Assembly: GCA_024235795.1 (NCBI GenBank)
Contig: JACKLR010000001.1
Span: 62,001-126,000 of the forward strand
Direction of reading: 5' to 3'
Source: Burkholderiales bacterium
GTDB taxonomy: Bacteria > Pseudomonadota > Gammaproteobacteria > Burkholderiales > Nitrosomonadaceae
DNA length: 64,000 bases
Below the pieces are notes generated by a model, which saw only the letters and a program-made list of their open reading frames with translations, was not told the DNA's origin and ran no database searches. The translations under genes were made by a program, and so were the position numbers. Positions 16,839 through 25,333 of the stretch are shown piece by piece; the stretch's first letter is position 1, and each line of letters starts with the position of its first letter.

Positions 16839-17582
16839 ATGGCAATCAATCAATCCATATTCATCGAAAAATCTGTTGGCAAAAACGGTATCAACCAGCC
16901 GCTTGATGTCGAGGTTATCAAAAAGCAGCTGAATGGACAAATGCCGCTATCAAATGACAGGCTCGTTATCAATGGCACTTGTGACCCGAATACGGTTGAT
17001 ACAATTATTGATTTTCAGAAATCCGTTCTTGGTTTTCGTCAACCTGATGGACGTATTGATCCTGATGGCAAAACGCTGCTTGCATTAAACGACCCAGCTT
17101 CTCAAGCCAAATGGGCAAATAATTCAAATCAGGCTATTCAAAATCAGTGGGCAGGAGACAGCTCTAAGTGGCCGCAAACAAAAAAGCTTCAAAGTCTTAA
17201 TCCCGCATTCAGCGTTAAAGTACAAAATGTTATTAGTGCTTTAACGCAGCGCGGATTCCAGCCCAAAATATTCTTTGGCTGGCGATCTGTTGCTGTTCAA
17301 CAAGAATTATTTAAAAAAGGACGAAGCAAAGTTCGTTTCAGCTTTCATAATGCACAAAAACCCGATGGCACACCCAACGCGTATGCCGCCGATATTATCG
17401 ATAAACGCTGGGCCTGGAATAAAGCAGCTGAAACTAACGGTTTTTGGGCTGCACTTGGTGAAGAAGCGAAGAAACAGGGGTTGGTGTGGGGGGGTGACTG
17501 GACTGGCTTTAAAGACGTTGCTCACATTCAAGGACGCCAGAACAGTGAATTGACCAAGACAAAACAGGAAAGTGGTTTATGA
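16839..17582 (+). CDS. Peptidoglycan-binding / M15-type peptidase, candidate T6SS effector
   Basis: The ATG at 16839 is chosen because AAGAGGA precedes it by six bases; a further upstream start at 16761 has no such site. The 247-residue product begins with a peptidoglycan-binding-like domain (about 20-85) and ends in an M15 zinc-peptidase domain with the ligands His170 and Asp185 (SFHNAQKPDGTPNAYAADII) and His229 (DVAHIQ). M15 enzymes cut D-Ala or L-Ala-D-Glu peptide bonds of the wall, as in VanY and phage endolysins. It has no signal peptide, as expected for a T6SS-delivered toxin. Its stop overlaps the start of an exported protein (17579), which fits an effector-immunity pair. A prophage endolysin is the alternative, but no other phage gene is near. 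Confidence 0.78.
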   Translation: MAINQSIFIEKSVGKNGINQPLDVEVIKKQLNGQMPLSNDRLVINGTCDPNTVDTIIDFQKSVLGFRQPDGRIDPDGKTLLALNDPASQAKWANNSNQAIQNQWAGDSSKWPQTKKLQSLNPAFSVKVQNVISALTQRGFQPKIFFGWRSVAVQQELFKKGRSKVRFSFHNAQKPDGTPNAYAADIIDKRWAWNKAAETNGFWAALGEEAKKQGLVWGGDWTGFKDVAHIQGRQNSELTKTKQESGL

Positions 17583-18412
17583 ATCAGAAAATCGGTTTTG
17601 CAATGTGGCTGACGGCGGCACTAGTTGTTATTGTATTGTATCCGGCACCGGTTGTTACCGCGCAAACTATCTGGCTGTCAATCATAGCAACAGAAAACAA
17701 TATTGACAAAGCGGTATCTACTGCGCGTGCACTTCACACTACAGAAAACGCGCTTGAGATTGTCGACACAAATGACTGTCGCAATCTGCGCAAGAATCTG
17801 TATGTCATTGCATCAATTGATACACAACGCCACTCAGCCCAAAAAACGATAGAAAAATGGCGGACACGAGGGTTTGAAGATGCCTATTTCAGGCACTGTG
17901 AAATAGTACAAGAGAGCCGACTTGCATTGCGTATTCCACCTGTGGACAATTCTTTTATCCAGAACATCATTCATCCGATTAACTGGGATCTTGATGAAGC
18001 AATAACACAAGTAAAATTTTTAAATACTGACATGGCCGCGATTATCAAACCACACTATCAATCTGATCCAGAAGATATTCGTGAAGGACTCAAGATCAGC
18101 ATTTATCTTCAATGGTTGAAAAATAATCAGCGCATGCAATTATTCAGCGATTGTATAGATCCGGAATTATCCAGTAACAATCAATTTCTGGCTGTTTCCT
18201 GTGTCACGGAGAACGCTGCTGATCATCTTTTGCACAGCACCAGTGTTTTCTCGCTTGCCGATGGTTCATTGATCTTCAGACAAAATCGTTGCCGTGAACC
18301 GGAATTCACCGACAATCAATTGACTTGCCAGGAAGAAACCGTAGATGCTGATGGAAAATTACTGCTAAAGCCTGCCGAACATATGTTAACAGTGAACAAT
18401 GCAATCAATTAA
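17579..18412 (+). CDS. Exported protein, candidate immunity to the M15 peptidase
   Basis: 277 residues; ATGA overlap with the upstream peptidase means translational coupling. The N-terminus (IGFAMWLTAALVVIVLYPAPVVTAQ) is a signal peptide, placing it in the periplasm where peptidoglycan lies. The mature part holds several cysteines (NDCRNL, RHCEIV, SDCIDP, VSCVTE, RCREPE, LTCQEE) that could form disulfides. No family recognised. Location, coupling and pairing are what is known of T6SS amidase/peptidase immunity proteins; the function itself is inference. Confidence 0.65.
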   Translation: MNQKIGFAMWLTAALVVIVLYPAPVVTAQTIWLSIIATENNIDKAVSTARALHTTENALEIVDTNDCRNLRKNLYVIASIDTQRHSAQKTIEKWRTRGFEDAYFRHCEIVQESRLALRIPPVDNSFIQNIIHPINWDLDEAITQVKFLNTDMAAIIKPHYQSDPEDIREGLKISIYLQWLKNNQRMQLFSDCIDPELSSNNQFLAVSCVTENAADHLLHSTSVFSLADGSLIFRQNRCREPEFTDNQLTCQEETVDADGKLLLKPAEHMLTVNNAIN

Positions 18413-18539
18413 GCTGGATTTGCTAATTGCTGTACACTATCGAAATGCTGTGCCAAATAAAGCTTAGATGCAAAAAAAACTCGCCCTTCCTCTGGCATTC
18501 CAGGGTTCCACATCCACTCTTCCAGGGCTTGCAGGTTAT

Positions 18540-18806
18540 TTATTCAGATAACCGTTGACGGATCCTCTGATAGGTTTCCTTTAATTCTTCAGCTATGATT
18601 TTTGCCTTATGAATCAACTCTTCAGACGTTTCCTTTGATTCATCTGCTATTTCAGCAGCTTTATGTGAGACTTCATGCCATTTTTTTTCAATTGATTCGA
18701 ATTCATCTTTCACATCCATCGAAGCCAAATGAATTTTGAGCCTAATTTCATCGCGTTCTGATTTCAGATTTTCGACTAAGCTACCAAACTCTTTTTTCAA
18801 TTCCAT
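18540..18806 (-). CDS. Small charged coiled-coil protein (unknown)
   Basis: 88 residues, almost entirely heptad-like and rich in Glu/Lys (KKEFGSLVENLKSERDEIRLK, KAKIIAEELKETYQRI). It has no membrane segment or signal. Similar short coiled-coil proteins are common hypothetical genes in proteobacteria, but no function is known to me. It is separate from the effector-like genes around it. Confidence 0.6.
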   Translation of the reverse strand: MELKKEFGSLVENLKSERDEIRLKIHLASMDVKDEFESIEKKWHEVSHKAAEIADESKETSEELIHKAKIIAEELKETYQRIRQRLSE

Positions 18807-19034
18807 GACACACCTCGTTACGCTGGTTAAAATTCATAATGAAGTATCTAGTCAAAGCAGTTTAGACAACTCCAAGCACTCATTTTTTACTCTTTATACC
18901 TTACTTAACAGAATACCAAAATATAAGTGAAGCAAATTCACTTAATCCATGAGACATATTACCAATTTTGCCTTACTATACTTTGCATTAGGTGAGGCCA
19001 TTATAATCTAGCAAAGTAGAACTAACTACCATAT

Positions 19035-19841
19035 TTATACAAATGGGCCGGGTTTGCGCCATGAACGACTAGAAATACCCTTATCAGCCACACCAACTTC
19101 AGATTCAGATGTTGGCCTCATGTTTACTCCCATAGGGCCACGCTTATATCGAATTTCTTCAGTAGAAGACTCAAACTGCTGTTCCTGACTTGAAGGTGTT
19201 TGTTGCCAGAGCGTTCGAATTCTATCAGCAGTTATACTATCTAAAATAAGCGGGGGCATAAGTGGGTCGCTTGTTCCCCATGGCCTAAGCCCATCTTCTT
19301 CTGCTCTACTACCGGTAATAACTTCGCCAGGAAAACAAAATATGCCGCCACCCCTTGTACCAATAGGCACATGTTCATCATTTGATAAACCGCAGCAATG
19401 GATGAACTCATGAACAAGAATACATAACCCAATTGGCCGACCAACTCTTCGCCTTCTATCTACACCAATACTTACTTGTGGACTACTTGGCACATGGACA
19501 AAACATTTGAACAATCCACCAGGTGATCTACTCAATGAAAAGGTTCTACCATGAAGACCAGTTCCATTAAAATGGATAGTTTGAGAAGAACCTGGATAAC
19601 CCCTTGGAATATTGCCGTTTGAAGCACTGACCATGATGTCAGCACCATCTTGGCTTTCAGAAGGAAGGTCACGTGAACGTTCTAATCTTATGCCAAGATG
19701 TGACTGGTCCGATATTCTATTAAATTCGGATAATCCTTGTGCAAAAAGTCTGCTCCAGAAATCATTCGTTCGCATAGAATCATGTTCATATACAGTTAAC
19801 GTACCTCTAGATCGCACACTTTCAACCCATTGTCTCATCAT
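19035..19841 (-). CDS. Predicted zinc metalloprotease (HExxH), candidate effector
   Basis: 268 residues with LVHEFIHCCGLSNDEH (H144, E145, H148, then Gly151 and H157), a metzincin-like zinc site in which the third histidine is spaced further than in the usual HExxHxxGxxH. No signal peptide. The C-terminus (EEIRYKRGPMGVNMRPTSE) looks disordered. It lies 68 bp downstream of the peptidoglycan-binding/His-Cys gene on the same strand, so they are probably co-transcribed. Without a leader, delivery by the T6SS or cytoplasmic action are both possible; the substrate is unknown. Confidence 0.65.
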   Translation of the reverse strand: MMRQWVESVRSRGTLTVYEHDSMRTNDFWSRLFAQGLSEFNRISDQSHLGIRLERSRDLPSESQDGADIMVSASNGNIPRGYPGSSQTIHFNGTGLHGRTFSLSRSPGGLFKCFVHVPSSPQVSIGVDRRRRVGRPIGLCILVHEFIHCCGLSNDEHVPIGTRGGGIFCFPGEVITGSRAEEDGLRPWGTSDPLMPPLILDSITADRIRTLWQQTPSSQEQQFESSTEEIRYKRGPMGVNMRPTSESEVGVADKGISSRSWRKPGPFV

Positions 19842-19909
19842 AATGTTACTATCCGCATTTAACCAAGCTTACAACATTGGATTACGTTAAGCTGCATCCA
19901 CGCTACTCG

Positions 19910-20683
19910 TTAGCGCGGGGTAAAACCAGGAAAATCTGGCCGACTGCTGCACCAACTGCGTAATATGCCACCACTAGGGACCGCCGTATAAGTTGGCCCT
20001 TCGAATTTAAAAGTAGCAACACCTCCGCCTAGTTGATCACGAACGGCAGCTGTTACAGGAACTCCGACCCCATTAGCAATTTGTTGCAATAATTGACGTC
20101 CATTAGGACCACGACCTGTACTACAGTGCATGAATTGAATATTGCCATAAGAACCAAAGGTTGGTCTTAGGCGCCTTAAAATAGGCATCAGGGTTCTAAC
20201 GTTATTGATGTCTATCGAACTGCGATGATCAATACCATCATTTAGCCCATGACCGTCGGAAACGCCAGCAATCCCAGAAGCACCATGCCCATGGAAACGA
20301 AGCAAAAAAACATTATTTCCAGCCGTATTCACAATATCACTAACTGCCTGCTCCACACCGTTACTCATCCCGCCAATTAGAATGGGATTTCCACCCGATC
20401 TACGTATATCACGCGCTTCAAGATTAAACAACGAAGGATCAAAAACATCAATGCAATCAAAGATTGGGAGATTAGCGTTAGCCGATATTCTGGGCCATGT
20501 ATTCATTCCAACGATACCGTCTGGCACCAGGCCGCGCAAACGTTGAAATCTTTGCACAGCCGTTTTTGTATTGTTACCATAAATTCCATCTACAACCAGT
20601 TGCTCTCCTGTACGGTTTAGAAGCTTCTGAAGAACACCAACACCGGGTAATTTATCATCCCAGCGAAGAAAGGTATAAGCCAT
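19910..20683 (-). CDS. Peptidoglycan-binding domain fused to a caspase-like (His-Cys) domain
   Basis: 257 residues. Residues about 10-67 are a classic PG_binding_1 domain (VGVLQKLLN...VVDGIYGNNTKTAVQRFQRLRGLVPDGIVGMNTW). The rest contains NVFLLRFHGHG (His131/His133) and NIQFMHCSTGRG (Cys187) separated by about 55 residues, each after a hydrophobic strand. This is the HG...C layout of clan CD (caspase/CHAT/DUF4347-like) folds. No signal peptide is present. A wall-binding head plus a putative cysteine peptidase suggests a T6SS effector acting in the target periplasm; this is inference. The downstream HExxH protein shares its strand and probably its transcript. Confidence 0.65.
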   Translation of the reverse strand: MAYTFLRWDDKLPGVGVLQKLLNRTGEQLVVDGIYGNNTKTAVQRFQRLRGLVPDGIVGMNTWPRISANANLPIFDCIDVFDPSLFNLEARDIRRSGGNPILIGGMSNGVEQAVSDIVNTAGNNVFLLRFHGHGASGIAGVSDGHGLNDGIDHRSSIDINNVRTLMPILRRLRPTFGSYGNIQFMHCSTGRGPNGRQLLQQIANGVGVPVTAAVRDQLGGGVATFKFEGPTYTAVPSGGILRSWCSSRPDFPGFTPR

Positions 20684-20965
20684 GACTTGAACTCCTTATC
20701 TGAACAAATAACCTGGAATCAATAGTGCGGAATTTTTAGCGTCGACTAGTACTCTATCTGCAAATTCACTGTATTCCGACAAAGCCGTCAAAAAAGTCAA
20801 ATTCCTTTGCATACCAAACAATGATATGCGGGATTACTCGCACAACTTGGATCATGGTTAAAACTTTTGAAAATTAGATTATTAATCCAAATCACAAACT
20901 AAAAAATGCTGGCACAATACCTGTATTGATAAGACTGATTCATTCCTAATGCATAAACCAGATTT

Positions 20966-21757
20966 TTATTGGTTTGTCGTCTCTCTTTTTTTCTGCTTCT
21001 GGTCAGAAAAACTTTTACTAAGCAATACTTTTATTTCAGACAGTTGTTGCCGGTTGTGTGAATACATTTTGACAGACGGTAACTGGGACACTGATTTTTG
21101 CAACGTGATGTCTCGCCCAAGAAGACGGGATGAAAGTTTTGCTATCCGTTCATTTTTCCAGAATTCACGAGACAACAGCCCATTAAAATACAAGTCAATA
21201 TGTTTCTGCTCGTAGGGGTCCCAATATTGCTCGCGCAAAATGCCTTCTTGAGTAAATCCTAAGGATACCGTGCTTTTTTGTGAATGATGATTAAAACCAT
21301 ACACAAATGTATGCAATTTGAACAACGTGAGAACTTTAAAAGCAAACTCCATCGCCAGAAAAGAGGCCTCTACAGCAATCCCGGCAACCCTGTCATCGGG
21401 ACTGACAATACCGATTTGCAACTCAGCAGTTTTATGGATCTGATTGATATCAACGAGATTAACCAGACCAATCGGTAAAAGCGTATCGGAGGTCTTTTGT
21501 TTACGCCAGACAGTCCATTCAATTTGACGCAGCGTATTGAGCAAATTGTTTTTTTGAACCAAACCTTCGGCAATGGAATCAACAGAAAAAGGCCTTGTAT
21601 GCGACAACCGGAATAACCGGCGAAACGCTTTCGTGTTATACCATTTTGAAAGAAATTCAGCATCATCCGGCGACGCCTTCTTCAACATCACCCGCTGCCC
21701 TACAATGGGTAAATCAGCAATACCTTGCAGTGTTATTGTCTTATCGTGCTGGTGCAT
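20966..21757 (-). CDS. GNAT-family N-acetyltransferase (RimJ/RimL-like)
   Basis: 263 residues. The N-terminal 180 match the Acetyltransf_3 type: VMLKKASPDDAEFLSKWYN, PIGLVNLVDINQIHKTAELQIGI, GIAVEASFLAMEFAFKVLTLFKLHTFVYGFNHHSQKSTVSLGFTQEG. The last contains the usual N-x-x-S-x-x-x-x-x-x-LGF region near the acetyl-CoA site. A basic C-terminal extension of about 70 residues follows. Acyl acceptor unknown. It stands between effector-like genes and an unknown protein on the same strand; no obvious coupling. Confidence 0.75.
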   Translation of the reverse strand: MHQHDKTITLQGIADLPIVGQRVMLKKASPDDAEFLSKWYNTKAFRRLFRLSHTRPFSVDSIAEGLVQKNNLLNTLRQIEWTVWRKQKTSDTLLPIGLVNLVDINQIHKTAELQIGIVSPDDRVAGIAVEASFLAMEFAFKVLTLFKLHTFVYGFNHHSQKSTVSLGFTQEGILREQYWDPYEQKHIDLYFNGLLSREFWKNERIAKLSSRLLGRDITLQKSVSQLPSVKMYSHNRQQLSEIKVLLSKSFSDQKQKKRETTNQ

Positions 21758-21828
21758 TTTATTGCCTAAAACACGGGTAATTAATCGTTAGTATTATGCA
21801 AGCATGCCCATTTCAGGCGCCCAAAGCA

Positions 21829-22608
21829 CTATTTATTAGACCCTTTAACATTCGATGACGTTAAAGAAAATGTATAGAGAGGCGACACGACAGCATTAGC
21901 CCAGTCAAGCGTACCTTCGGGAAACGCAATGGCTTGCATATACATCGTTTCAGTCGAAAAGAACGGCAAATCAAAATTCTTTCTTTCAATGGGAATATTG
22001 AATTGAATTGTGGGATACAAACCCGATTCACTTGTTAACACGTAAAAACCCAGATCCTCCGAAACCAGGCTGTTGGCATAAGTTTCAGACTCAATGACCT
22101 CTACAGTCGCCTTTCCAATAACTTCAAAATTATCACCATCAATCAATATAAAACCAGCGGCTGTATCTTTCCATTCCGTACCATCCGATTGATTTGGACT
22201 GATGACAAGATAAACATCAAGCGGTCCGTTATTCTTACCATTAAGAAGAGAAACAAAAAACTTTTCTTCGATATATTCACCGGCAGTTCCATTAAAAAGG
22301 TCAAGGTTGACAGCGCCGGGATAGATCACGGTCTCAGATTTACTCTGGCCGCGAGAATCTTCACCTTTAGGCATTATTTTATTAGAATCGTCCTGGATAA
22401 TTTCCAGCAGCGGCGTGGCGATTTGATTTCCATTACCACTGCCATCAGGATTAACGACCCAATACACCGTTTCGCCTTGAGAAATAGACAATTGATTAGC
22501 TTTCGAACCATCGGTAAAATCGGCATGCAAAGCACTGCTGGCAACTACTAACTTACTGGCTGCTATAGCCTGGGCCGGAGATTTAAAAGAATTCTTGGTC
22601 GTTTTCAT
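21829..22608 (-). CDS. Unknown protein, beta-rich
   Basis: 259 residues of no recognised family. The composition is rich in Gly, Asn, Ser, Thr and aromatic residues with alternating hydrophobics (ETVYWVVNPDGSGNGNQ, KFFVSLLNGKNNGPLDVYLVISPN, AGFILIDGDNFEVIGKATVEVI), suggesting a beta-sandwich. The N-terminus (AQAIAASKLVVASSALHADF) is mildly hydrophobic but not a clear signal peptide. It follows the exported partner of the extensin-like peptidase on the same strand, separated by about 145 bp. Confidence 0.55.
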   Translation of the reverse strand: MKTTKNSFKSPAQAIAASKLVVASSALHADFTDGSKANQLSISQGETVYWVVNPDGSGNGNQIATPLLEIIQDDSNKIMPKGEDSRGQSKSETVIYPGAVNLDLFNGTAGEYIEEKFFVSLLNGKNNGPLDVYLVISPNQSDGTEWKDTAAGFILIDGDNFEVIGKATVEVIESETYANSLVSEDLGFYVLTSESGLYPTIQFNIPIERKNFDLPFFSTETMYMQAIAFPEGTLDWANAVVSPLYTFSLTSSNVKGSNK

Positions 22609-22752
22609 CTATCTCATCCTCGCTCACAGTTAAAAATTCATTACACAACCTGCTGCTTTTTATATTAGTAACACATTAAGCCATTAACATACAACTACTA
22701 ATGGCTGCAGTCGGTAGCAGTTTAGTTGCCACATTCATTGGGCGCCCTTCAT

Positions 22753-23559
22753 TTACGAGCCGCAAGTCCATTCCAACCTTTTCTTGATCCTGAAATCTTC
22801 GATTGAAAATACAGTCTGGGTGATTGACTCGTAGCCTGATGATCTGGTGATAATTTCAAGTTTACCATCGCCGTTTAGATCAAGTACGCTGATGATTTCA
22901 TGCTGCTCCAGGGCACATTCGGCGATACAGATTTCCGAAAAAAAATCCAATATTACAGGAAAAGTCACAACAACCCCGTCAATCAGCTTACGCAACAACA
23001 GCAAGGAATAATCGCCTGCTTGCGTGGAGGTTTCGCTGCCACGATGACGTACTGCAGCGATAAGCACTTCGTCGCGGCCATCGCCTTCGAGATCAATGCG
23101 CCACAACTGTGAAAGATTGGGTTGTAAATCATCGACGCCCTGTTCCCGCAACCAGAAAGTAAGCGCTTCACGATAAATCGGACTGCTCGTGTCTAGTTCT
23201 CTAGGCTTGCGCAAGGCTGCATTCCAAGGTGCGCCAACCAGAGTCACAGCATTTTGGGGTAACGACTCTTTTGGAAGAAAAGTCGGATTTGAACAACCTT
23301 CGCTTGTTTGCGCAGAATGCATCGTCGTGTTCTGCAAAAAACTTCCGTCCCTGGCATAAGCGTGGAAAATCAATTTTTTTTTCACAAAATCTTCGGTATC
23401 TTCTGCCGACAACCAGTTATTTCCCGAAACGCCTCCGTATAATTGACCTGTAGCGGCATCAATGATGGGCACAATCGTCTCGGATTTAACTGGAACCACA
23501 AAACCTGTTTGTCCTAACCCGAGTAGTCCAATCAACACAAATAAACAACGATAAGCCAT
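22753..23559 (-). CDS. Exported EF-hand/FG-GAP-like protein, candidate immunity to the extensin-like peptidase
   Basis: The ATG at 23559 gives a clean signal peptide (MAYRCLFVLIGLLGLGQTGF) and lies five bases after the stop of the upstream peptidase; the frame is open to 23625. The mature protein has two acidic loops, DLEGDGRDEVLI and DLNGDGKLEIITR, of the calcium-binding D-x-(D/N)-G-D-G type seen in FG-GAP/VCBS and EF-hand-like proteins. Periplasmic location and tight linkage to a wall peptidase suggest an immunity role; alternatively it is an unrelated exported calcium-binding protein. No enzyme motif is seen. Confidence 0.62.
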   Translation of the reverse strand: MAYRCLFVLIGLLGLGQTGFVVPVKSETIVPIIDAATGQLYGGVSGNNWLSAEDTEDFVKKKLIFHAYARDGSFLQNTTMHSAQTSEGCSNPTFLPKESLPQNAVTLVGAPWNAALRKPRELDTSSPIYREALTFWLREQGVDDLQPNLSQLWRIDLEGDGRDEVLIAAVRHRGSETSTQAGDYSLLLLRKLIDGVVVTFPVILDFFSEICIAECALEQHEIISVLDLNGDGKLEIITRSSGYESITQTVFSIEDFRIKKRLEWTCGS

Positions 23560-23563
23560 TATC

Positions 23564-24256
23564 TTAATGGTGCCTTGTGCAGTCATAATCATTAGGCCTC
23601 GTACGCCTTTCATCACGAAAAACAAAACGGGCTACAGCATCCAGAAATTGGTTCCAATTTGCCTGTGTCGTCAATAGCGTCGGCACATGCAATTCGTTGC
23701 ACGCCTCCTCCAAAACGGCGCGAGTTGCTGAGCCGTAGTCCCCGTCAACATTTCCGCGGAAACGTTTCCCCAACATGTAATAGCAAACTCCCTGGACAAA
23801 CAAGGTAATGGAGCGAGTCGTTCGAAAACCAACGCTGGTACCATCATCGATATGAAAATGATCGCGATGAGCATGATTGTAATTATAGGTCAGCACTGTA
23901 CCGAAATGCTTGCGGAGAATGGCTTCTACACCCAAATAGAAATCGGGATAGTCTTCGAACCTGTTGGTAACAAAAGTTCTCCCTGGCCAGAAAATGGCAT
24001 CCAAGTCGAATGCGCGACCCATGCCATGATAACCAGGTTTGTTTACATAAGCACCTGCAGACACAACAGCTTGGGGCTGACCATTAGGACATACGCGCCA
24101 TAATTCTGCGAAGCATGTTTCCAATTTTGAATAAAAGGCGTTCGTGCAGCGAAAATTATGCTGTCGGCCAATGGTGCCATAGGGCGCCACTGGATGTCGC
24201 GCGTAATTTACAGACACTGTACCAATGGTATTAAATGTTTTTTCTGTTGCAGACAT
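23564..24256 (-). CDS. Extensin-like (M15-related) peptidase with C-terminal peptidoglycan-binding domain, candidate effector
   Basis: The ATG at 24256 is chosen because GGAGA lies about seven bases upstream; a longer frame begins at 24292. In the 230-residue product, GYHGMGRAFDLD (His77, Asp84) and HRDHFHID (His133, His135) reproduce the zinc-site pattern of extensin-like_C/M15 peptidases. Residues about 153-195 (FVQGVCYYMLG...VDGDYGSATRAVLEEACNEL) form a peptidoglycan-binding domain, here at the C-terminus. No signal peptide, so export would need the T6SS or lysis. It has a perfect CRP-like palindrome 63 bp upstream and an exported partner directly downstream. Confidence 0.75.
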   Translation of the reverse strand: MSATEKTFNTIGTVSVNYARHPVAPYGTIGRQHNFRCTNAFYSKLETCFAELWRVCPNGQPQAVVSAGAYVNKPGYHGMGRAFDLDAIFWPGRTFVTNRFEDYPDFYLGVEAILRKHFGTVLTYNYNHAHRDHFHIDDGTSVGFRTTRSITLFVQGVCYYMLGKRFRGNVDGDYGSATRAVLEEACNELHVPTLLTTQANWNQFLDAVARFVFRDERRTRPNDYDCTRHH

Positions 24257-24318
24257 ATCATAGTCTCCATGAGAAACTCGATTAAACAACATTATGCAAC
24301 ATAAAATACAAGATAAGC

Positions 24319-24334
24319 TGTGATTTCTATCACA
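24319..24334. promoter_or_regulatory. Perfect CRP-type palindrome in the extensin-like/yefM intergenic region
   Basis: TGTGATTTCTATCACA matches TGTGA-N6-TCACA perfectly. It is 63 bp upstream of the minus-strand peptidase start and 143 bp upstream of yefM. Since it resembles the sites in front of the M15 effector and tssB, the peptidase is the likelier target. Confidence 0.6.
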
Positions 24335-24340
24335 GTATTA

Positions 24341-24406
24341 TCATTTAGCTGAGTGGTCAAACAAAAACTTACTCGACCGCATGCCATGAACCCAGCTACA
24401 AAAATT
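24341..24406 (-). pseudogene. Y1 transposase C-terminal scrap
   Basis: Read on the minus strand it gives NFCSWVHGMRSSKFLFDHSAK-stop, matching the last residues of the Y1 transposase at 29773-30840 (NLAWVHGIRPSKCLMINS). Nothing upstream of it is preserved. It marks an old transposase insertion or deletion. Confidence 0.5.
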
Positions 24407-24435
24407 AACTGCACTTGTTACTCACACCTCATTAT

Positions 24436-24459
24436 TGTACAATAACAAGTACATGTACA
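24436..24459 (+). promoter_or_regulatory. yefM-yoeB operator (two TGTACA boxes)
   Basis: TGTACA occurs at 24436-24441 and 24454-24459, the second within the palindrome GTACATGTAC, just upstream of the antitoxin start. TGTACA is the known core of the YefM-YoeB autorepression operator, so conditional autoregulation by the complex is expected here. Confidence 0.6.
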
Positions 24460-24476
24460 ACTTTACGGATCTTAAA

Positions 24477-24728
24477 ATGAAAGCAATTAGTTATACTGCT
24501 GCCCGTTCAAATTTGGCCAAAACGATGGAAAGTATATGCAACGACCATGAACCGGTCATTATTACAAGAAAAAATGAACGTTCAGTCGTCATGCTCTCAC
24601 TTGAGGATTATGAAGCACTTGAAGAGACCGCATACCTCCTTAGAAGCCCAAAGAACATGAAAAGGCTCATTGAATCCATCTCGGAACTTGAAGATGGCAA
24701 AGGTCTACCTAAGGAATTAAATGAGTGA
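24477..24728 (+). CDS. yefM: YefM antitoxin (Phd/YefM family)
   Basis: The ATG at 24477 gives 83 residues, the length of the E. coli protein; the frame is open upstream from 24435 but this would overlap the operator. MKAISYTAARSNLAKTMESICNDHEPVIITRKNERSVVMLSLEDYEAL is the full YefM signature, and the C-terminal helical tail neutralises the toxin. It binds DNA as a dimer and represses its own promoter. The stop overlaps the toxin's GTG start. Confidence 0.93.
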   Translation: MKAISYTAARSNLAKTMESICNDHEPVIITRKNERSVVMLSLEDYEALEETAYLLRSPKNMKRLIESISELEDGKGLPKELNE

Positions 24729-24979
24729 ATCTCATTTTTGCTTCTCATGCCTGGGACGATTATCTGTATTGGCAAAAAACTGACAAAAAAACTTCACAGC
24801 GTATCAATCTGTTAATCAAGGATATACGTCGCAATCCATTTGAAGGCATCGGAAAGCCCGAACCATTAAAACATGCCTTATCTGGATATTGGTCCAGACG
24901 AATAAATGATGAGCATCGTATTGTTTACAAAATGAACTCAGAGTCTATATACATCGCCCAGCTTCGATATCATTACTAA
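24725..24979 (+). CDS. yoeB: YoeB toxin (ribosome-dependent mRNA endonuclease)
   Basis: 84 residues from a GTG at 24725 overlapping the yefM stop by four bases. Catalytic residues of YoeB are all present at the expected positions: Glu46, Arg65, His83 and Tyr84 (NDEHRIVYKM, RYHY at the end). It cleaves mRNA in the ribosomal A site when released from YefM. It should be functional. Confidence 0.93.
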   Translation: MNLIFASHAWDDYLYWQKTDKKTSQRINLLIKDIRRNPFEGIGKPEPLKHALSGYWSRRINDEHRIVYKMNSESIYIAQLRYHY

Positions 24980-25163
24980 TCTCAGAACTTTCTGTCAGCG
25001 CAAGTCATGGACAGTTAATAAACAAACATCCCATTTTAACAGATACTTATATTTACACTGTCAAACACCAATGTGCAAGCCTGAAAATTTAATTGATTGC
25101 CATGCACTACACAACAATCGAATTGATCAAATTCTTTATTATCGACCCCAAGATGCGTTCTAC

Positions 25164-25262
25164 CCTAGGTAAACTACAACAACCAAACCACTGTTGCCAC
25201 AACACCAATTGCCACCACAATCATCGTTCAAAGTTTAATGATTAGGCGATATTCAAGTTCAC
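25164..25262 (-). pseudogene. Fragment of a DUF1640-like small membrane protein gene
   Basis: The minus strand reads SELEYRLIIKL-stop-TMIVVAIGVVATVV, nearly identical to the end of the intact gene at 30863-31093 (RELEYRLIIKLGAMIVVAIGIVATLVKLL), with an internal stop and no 5' part. The rest of 24980-25333 has no gene I can support. Confidence 0.6.
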
Positions 25263-25333
25263 TTATTATTCTCATCAACAAATCTGATAAAACCTTCGAT
25301 TAACACCAAGCTCATGACAAACCTTCGAATATA

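Noticed and set aside
24434..24460. TGTACA boxes as a CRP-like site
   Set aside because: The sequence fits the known YefM operator core better and lacks TGTGA/TCACA half-sites.
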